Assembly: GCA_948470475.1 (NCBI GenBank)
Contig: OX419336.1
Span: 31,270,915 to 31,334,914 of the forward strand
Origin: Galaxea fascicularis
Taxonomy: Eukaryota; Cnidaria; Anthozoa; Scleractinia; Euphylliidae
Direction: 5' to 3'
DNA length: 64,000 bases
The first letter of the stretch is position 1, and each line of letters begins with the position of its first letter. This document shows positions 60,701 through 64,000 of the stretch, one piece after another. The notes beneath the pieces are model-generated. The model did not search any database and was not told where the DNA came from. It saw only the letters and a program-made list of their open reading frames with translations. The position numbers were made by a program, and so were the translations under genes.

Positions 60701-63576
60701 GCCCGAATCAGCTATCGCGCAGAGAAATCGAGAGCGAATAATCTAATTGTTGTAGTATAAATCTACTAGTCGTTCAAAACTAAACAAGAAAATTATCTTA
60801 GCGTTCTATTTTTTGTGATAGAACGCTAATAGCTTTATACTTAAATGTAATAGTTTATTCGATTCTTCATTTGTTGTTGTTGTTGTTTTTTTTTTTCAGA
60901 AATGACAATTTCGTCCCCTGAGGGTCCGTCTGATGAAGAATTCCTCCCTATAGAACCCCCGAACGAAGAGGAGAGCTTGGCGCCAGTTTCTACTCAGCCA
61001 GGTAATGCAGTAGATGCAAAGGATGTAGAAGGCGTCGACTTTCACAGTGGACGTCGACTCGGTGCTATCCGGCCGAAAAGTCGAACCTTTGCGTTCATAT
61101 TTTGGAAAACTGTACATGCAGAGAAAAAAGAGTTATCAAACGTTTGTGAGTAAATTGAGTAGATTAGCAGTATTCAAAGAATGAAGATGGATTGCAGTTC
61201 TTAAGGGTTGATTTCGTAACATCGCCATTGGAATTTCAGCTATTCGTAGCTTTTGGCGATTGTTTTCTGTCACTTCATTACAATTAAAATCAACCCCCCG
61301 AACATTCTTGAGTGCAGACGCTGATTATCAACCACTTGGTGCTGGAATTATTAGTTCTCGGAAGTTCAGATACATATTGAACATTATTTTAAAACGATAC
61401 GCTATTGTATTCTGACAATACTTAGCACACGTGGATCCCTGGGTAACGTAAATATACTAAACCACTCAACCAAATTATTCCGTATTCATTTTCTTACAGC
61501 AACTCCTCCAGGCACAACAAAACACGACAACAGGGAACAAGAACGCCCAGTTACAGAAGTGCACGAAGACGAGGCTGTCACGTCAGTAGTTGCTATGGAC
61601 GTGCATGAAAACGAGGCCACCCCGTTGGTGGCCACATTTGGAGGGGCGGAAAGAACGGACGATTTAGTTATGAGAAGTGACACATCAACAACAGAACCAA
61701 CCATAACTGACGAGGACAGTGCTGATGCCCTGGACTCCGAGCCATTTGCGTCAACTCTCACTAACCATTCTGTCGATATTCAGGGTAAGATTACCTTGTT
61801 TGTTCTTTTTTAACTGTTCATAGTGCACAAAACTCAAACAACGGGAAGAACTGTTAGTCAATCAGGAAATCGGTAGAAGGGCGCTATTTAAAATAGTGTA
61901 TATTGTTAGATTTTAAGCCTAACTATCGCTTAACAAACTATCCAGCATAAACTGGGTAAAACAAGAGAATCAACAAAGAGAAGGGGGTTCGATTATTTTA
62001 AGAGGAGACTGACGAGAAAACTGTGATCAATCATGCGGTTGTTAAATTGACAGTCGTCCTTTTTTCTTAGGTCATTGACGCGAGCGGAAATGTATGTTAT
62101 GCAAATGACGACGTTAAATTAGGAGAGTTAGATATGACTCCAAGCCAGTCCAGATAGCTTCAGCATTTTGAAACTTATGGATAACACCGTTTTTAAGGAA
62201 AAGAACGCTTCTTCGAAGCTAGAGGTTGTTCAGTGTCCTTTCTGTTCGAATAATATCGTCGTTTAATTCGAATTTCAAAAGGTAGTATAATATTTGAATA
62301 AGTGTTTGTAAATTCTGATTCTGTATGACTCTGTATGAAAATATCCGAAAATAAACACGAGTACAGTAACGGACATCGTTTATGGGCCTGTATTTTTATT
62401 ATTTTTTTCATTTCCTTTTTCGTCGCTCTGACTTACTTCTTTCAAATGTAAATTTGTTAATTTTACATCACATCTGCAAACACATTTTAATATCTCTCTT
62501 ATCTCTCTGCCTCTTGTTTTTAATGTTTTCTGTGACAATAAAAACATACGCAATAAAGAAGACTTAAAAACACATTTTCTTGTCATCAAATAGCAGTAAT
62601 ATAGCATGACTACATTTGTCAAGTTTTGTGTGACCTTTTGAAACTGAACAATGTCGAATACGTCTCTCAAATGTTAATGAGTCAATTGAAAGTGATGGTC
62701 ACTCAATCTAGACGGCACTTGAAAGAAACACCTTTAACAATCATTTTTCTTTTTCTTTAATCTCCAGAAGTAAATGAGAGCGCTACCGGTGCACCAGGAA
62801 AGAGCGCGGCGACATTTTCGGCTACGGGTGCACCAGAAAAGCCCGCAAAGACACTCACAGTTACCGGTGCCTCAGAAAATCCCGCGAAGACACTCACGGC
62901 TATCGGTGCCTCAGAAAAGCCCGCGAAGACACTCACGGCTACCAGTGCCTCAGAAAAGACCGCGAAGACACTCACACTTACCGGTTCCTCAGAAAAGACC
63001 GCGAAGATACTCACGGCTACCAGTGCCTCAGAAAAGCCCGCGAAGACACTCACACTTACCGGTGCCTCAGAAAAGACCCCGAAGACACTCACGGCTACCA
63101 GTGCACCAGAAAAGCCCGCAAAGACACTTACGGAGGCCCCTCGTCCCAGTTCTCCTGCGCCCATCAAAGCTGATCAAATACTTCACAAAGAACTGTTAGC
63201 AGAAACGGGGTTGGAAATTGATGGAAAGGTGAGATTTCGGCCATCTTCAATTTTAGTTATTTTCACATTAATGAAACTTTATCTTCGTTTTCAGACTAGT
63301 TATTGTATGGTCCCAATATTCAGTCAGATGCCGTTGGGTGTTGGTGATGAAAATCTTAGGCAATTGGCTGAATTGTCTTTTCAGGCTGTCGTTTGCTGAT
63401 AACTTACAGTGTGCCTGATCGGATCCAACCTTTTTGTAGCTTTTCGTACTCAGATTGCTTTAGCTTATTCGTACATTTTAAATTGAATTCACGTTGCTTG
63501 CACGTTTCAATCTTTCTAGGACGTTTGGACAATCAAACCAACAAGAAAAGAATGGAAGAAAAAAGGAGAATGTTGA
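52474..63576 (+). CDS. KIAA2012: KIAA2012-like protein, 11 exons plus a tentative last exon
   Basis: Resembles human KIAA2012, a protein of unknown function. Exons: 52474-52548, 54346-54627, 55348-55538, 55884-56105, 57079-57305, 58549-58742, 58984-59152, 59418-60305, 60900-61001, 61500-61784, 62768-63228, and tentatively 63520-63576 (stop TGA). The first eleven give 3096 nt (1032 codons), and every junction keeps phase with GT-AG introns. Evidence for identity: the N-terminus MFSPLARGK with EYEEYLDLK|SP mirrors the human start (LLSRG...EDYLNWKSP), followed by the LPKTF-TRKGA-L motif, LRTLGNLTNSVLEFGK and FLRFLHYLDSE. After about residue 190 the protein is low-complexity, Ser/Pro/Arg- then Glu-rich, and probably disordered. 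Residues 885-1001 are nine 13-residue repeats. No signal peptide or membrane helix. The 3' end is the least certain part, and the gene may continue past the window. Confidence 0.8.
53251..53336. repeat. Hairpin repeat in KIAA2012 intron 1
   Basis: CCACACAGCCCCATACA is mirrored by TGTATGGGGCTATGTGG, with outer AAGATTT/AAATCTT-like flanks. About 86 bp, non-coding. Confidence 0.7.
56130..56400. mobile_element. PIF/Harbinger-like MITE, TTA target duplication
   Basis: Ends AGCCGCGGCTACACGAGCGA and its near-perfect inverse, each followed by TTTTTTCCT-GCGATGGTGAT. TTA lies on both sides (56127-56129 and 56401-56403). 271 bp, non-coding, starting 24 bp after the donor of KIAA2012 exon 4. Confidence 0.85.
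57590..57942 (+). mobile_element. SINE, most complete tail copy
   Basis: Contains GGGTCTTAAAAATAACTGAG, AAGTCTTCTCGGATAAGGAC, GTTAAAGAACCCACTCACTA, GTTCCCGGTGTTGTGGTCTG and the 3' module CACTGGCCCTGAAAAGCCC. The tRNA head is missing or too diverged. A (TA)n tract follows. In KIAA2012 intron 5. Confidence 0.7.
57943..58088. repeat. (TA)n microsatellites and poly-C tract
   Basis: (TA)n at about 57944-57963 and 58026-58041, then a C-rich run at about 58063-58087. The intervening GATATATCCAGGGATATA is palindromic. Slippage-prone simple sequence in an intron. Confidence 0.8.
60359..60468. repeat. Hairpin MITE with GTAGCCTGC ends
   Basis: GTAGCCTGCGAGCAGG at the left is mirrored by CCTGCTTGCAGGCTAC at the right, with inner CGAGCG/CGCTCG motifs. 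110 bp, 54 bp downstream of the KIAA2012 exon 8 donor. Confidence 0.75.
60662..60751. repeat. Small inverted repeat AACAATTAGATTAT
   Basis: AACAATTAGATTAT and its inverse ATAATCTAATTGTT bound a 90-bp segment. Non-coding, KIAA2012 intron 8. A second hairpin built on TTAGCGTTCTAT lies near 60800-60830. Confidence 0.65.
62785..63135 (+). repeat. KIAA2012: Coding minisatellite, nine 39-bp units
   Basis: Nine in-frame units of 13 residues with consensus TGASEKPAKTLTA (first unit TGAPGKSAATFSA, the most diverged). The 39-bp period keeps the frame exactly. Units differ mainly at positions 2, 4, 7 and 13, and T(S/G)A alternates in the central units, hinting at a two-unit (78-bp) expansion. Basic and Thr-rich, probably unstructured. 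Confidence 0.92.
63520..63576 (+). CDS. KIAA2012: Tentative last coding exon of the KIAA2012-like gene
   Basis: A good acceptor (TTTCAATCTTTCTAG) is followed in the required phase by 18 codons (DVWTIKPTRKEWKKKGEC) and TGA. The alternative acceptor near 63296 (TCGTTTTCAG) opens a frame with no basic or repeat-like character. The frame could instead splice out before the stop. Moderate to low confidence. Confidence 0.4.
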   Translation, partial: DVWTIKPTRKEWKKKGEC

Positions 63577-64000
63577 TTTATGTTTGAATTGAATACAATT
63601 TCAAACACAAGTTAAGCGAGCAAACATAGCTCAAATTTGTCTTGGAGGGGGATTGTGTGTCCACAAAGTGCTGGGGCCCGTTTCTCGAAAGTCCCGGTAA
63701 CGTAACGGGCCCGCAAACCATATTTTGAACTCAAAATCTCAATAAATGTAGGGTTTGTTCTGACCTCTAATGAAGTCCATTTTGTTTCTTTAGCTGATAA
63801 CTTTACTATATAATTTTCAAACATTTTGAAACTCTCATCTGGAATGGAAAACAAAACTGCTTAACGGGCCCGGTAATTACCGGGAGCTTCGAGCAACGGC
63901 CCCCTGGAAGCAACTGCTTATTTTACCTTGTTATAGCCATCTTTGACTGAAGTAACGAAAATCTTTGAGAAAATTTCTGTGCTAGCCGGCTGCTCACGAA
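63577..64000. other. Right edge of window, no gene recognised
   Basis: Apart from the inverted-repeat element at 63673-63904 nothing coding is seen. If the KIAA2012 stop at 63574-63576 is right, this is 3' UTR and spacer; otherwise it is intron. Confidence 0.5.
63673..63904. repeat. GGGCCCGTTTCTCGAAA-family element, best-preserved ends
   Basis: The left end GGGGCCCGTTTCTCGAAAGT then CCCGGTAA, and the right end GGGAGCTTCGAGCAACGGCC, are inverses; an inner AACGGGCCCG motif recurs near both ends. 232 bp, non-coding. Confidence 0.75.

Noticed and set aside
62757..63167. Minus-strand frame of 136 codons rich in VSVFAGFSEA repeats
   Set aside because: It is the complement of the 39-bp minisatellite; the sense frame continues the KIAA2012 exons in phase.
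1..64000. CRISPR array, phage, toxin-antitoxin or bacterial defence system
   Set aside because: The window is intron-rich animal DNA; the only regularly spaced repeats are the coding minisatellite and simple repeats.

Overview
The window looks like nuclear DNA of an animal, most probably a cnidarian (anthozoan, likely a stony coral). It is AT-rich, its genes are split by many GT-AG introns, and the introns and spacers are full of short palindromic DNA-transposon relatives, tRNA-derived SINEs and truncated LINE pieces. The coral assignment is an inference from gene structure and repeat style, not a database result. No bacterial-type operons, CRISPR arrays, rRNA genes or intact functional tRNA genes were seen.

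Four protein-coding genes were rebuilt exon by exon from splice sites, phase and family resemblance. (1) Minus strand, 3006-23887: a 25-exon ARID2/BAF200 orthologue, the DNA-binding subunit of the PBAF (SWI/SNF) chromatin remodeller, 1866 aa. (2) Minus strand, 29133-38840: a 13-exon prosaposin, 386 aa, with saposin-A, three saposin-B and a second saposin-A domain. (3) Plus strand, 41084-50214: a 9-exon TCP11L1 (T-complex 11 family), 512 aa. (4) Plus strand, 52474 to about 63576: a KIAA2012-like gene of at least 11 exons, with a 9 x 13-residue repeat near its C-terminus; its last exon is uncertain. In genes 1-3 the exon lengths sum to an exact multiple of three and every junction keeps phase, which strongly supports the models.

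Layout: 1-3005 is the ARID2 3' side plus repeats. ARID2 and prosaposin are tandem on the minus strand, separated by a 5.2-kb repeat-bearing spacer (23888-29132). Prosaposin and TCP11L1 are divergent across 2.2 kb (38841-41083), and TCP11L1 and KIAA2012 are tandem on the plus strand with 2.3 kb between them (50215-52473). The genes have unrelated roles (chromatin remodelling, lysosomal sphingolipid degradation, and two poorly understood proteins linked to sperm or cilia), so they look like ordinary neighbours, not a functional cluster.

The most unusual structure is an 878-bp element at 48388-49265 in a TCP11L1 intron. Two inverted copies of a small palindromic element, with a TTA target duplication, enclose a 3' reverse-transcriptase fragment that is still open. 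A solo copy of the same palindrome, with its own TAA duplication, lies 335 bp upstream. Other points of interest are the KIAA2012 minisatellite, a 30-nt ARID2 micro-exon, a GC-AG intron in prosaposin, in-frame competing acceptors in KIAA2012, and several nested foldback elements.
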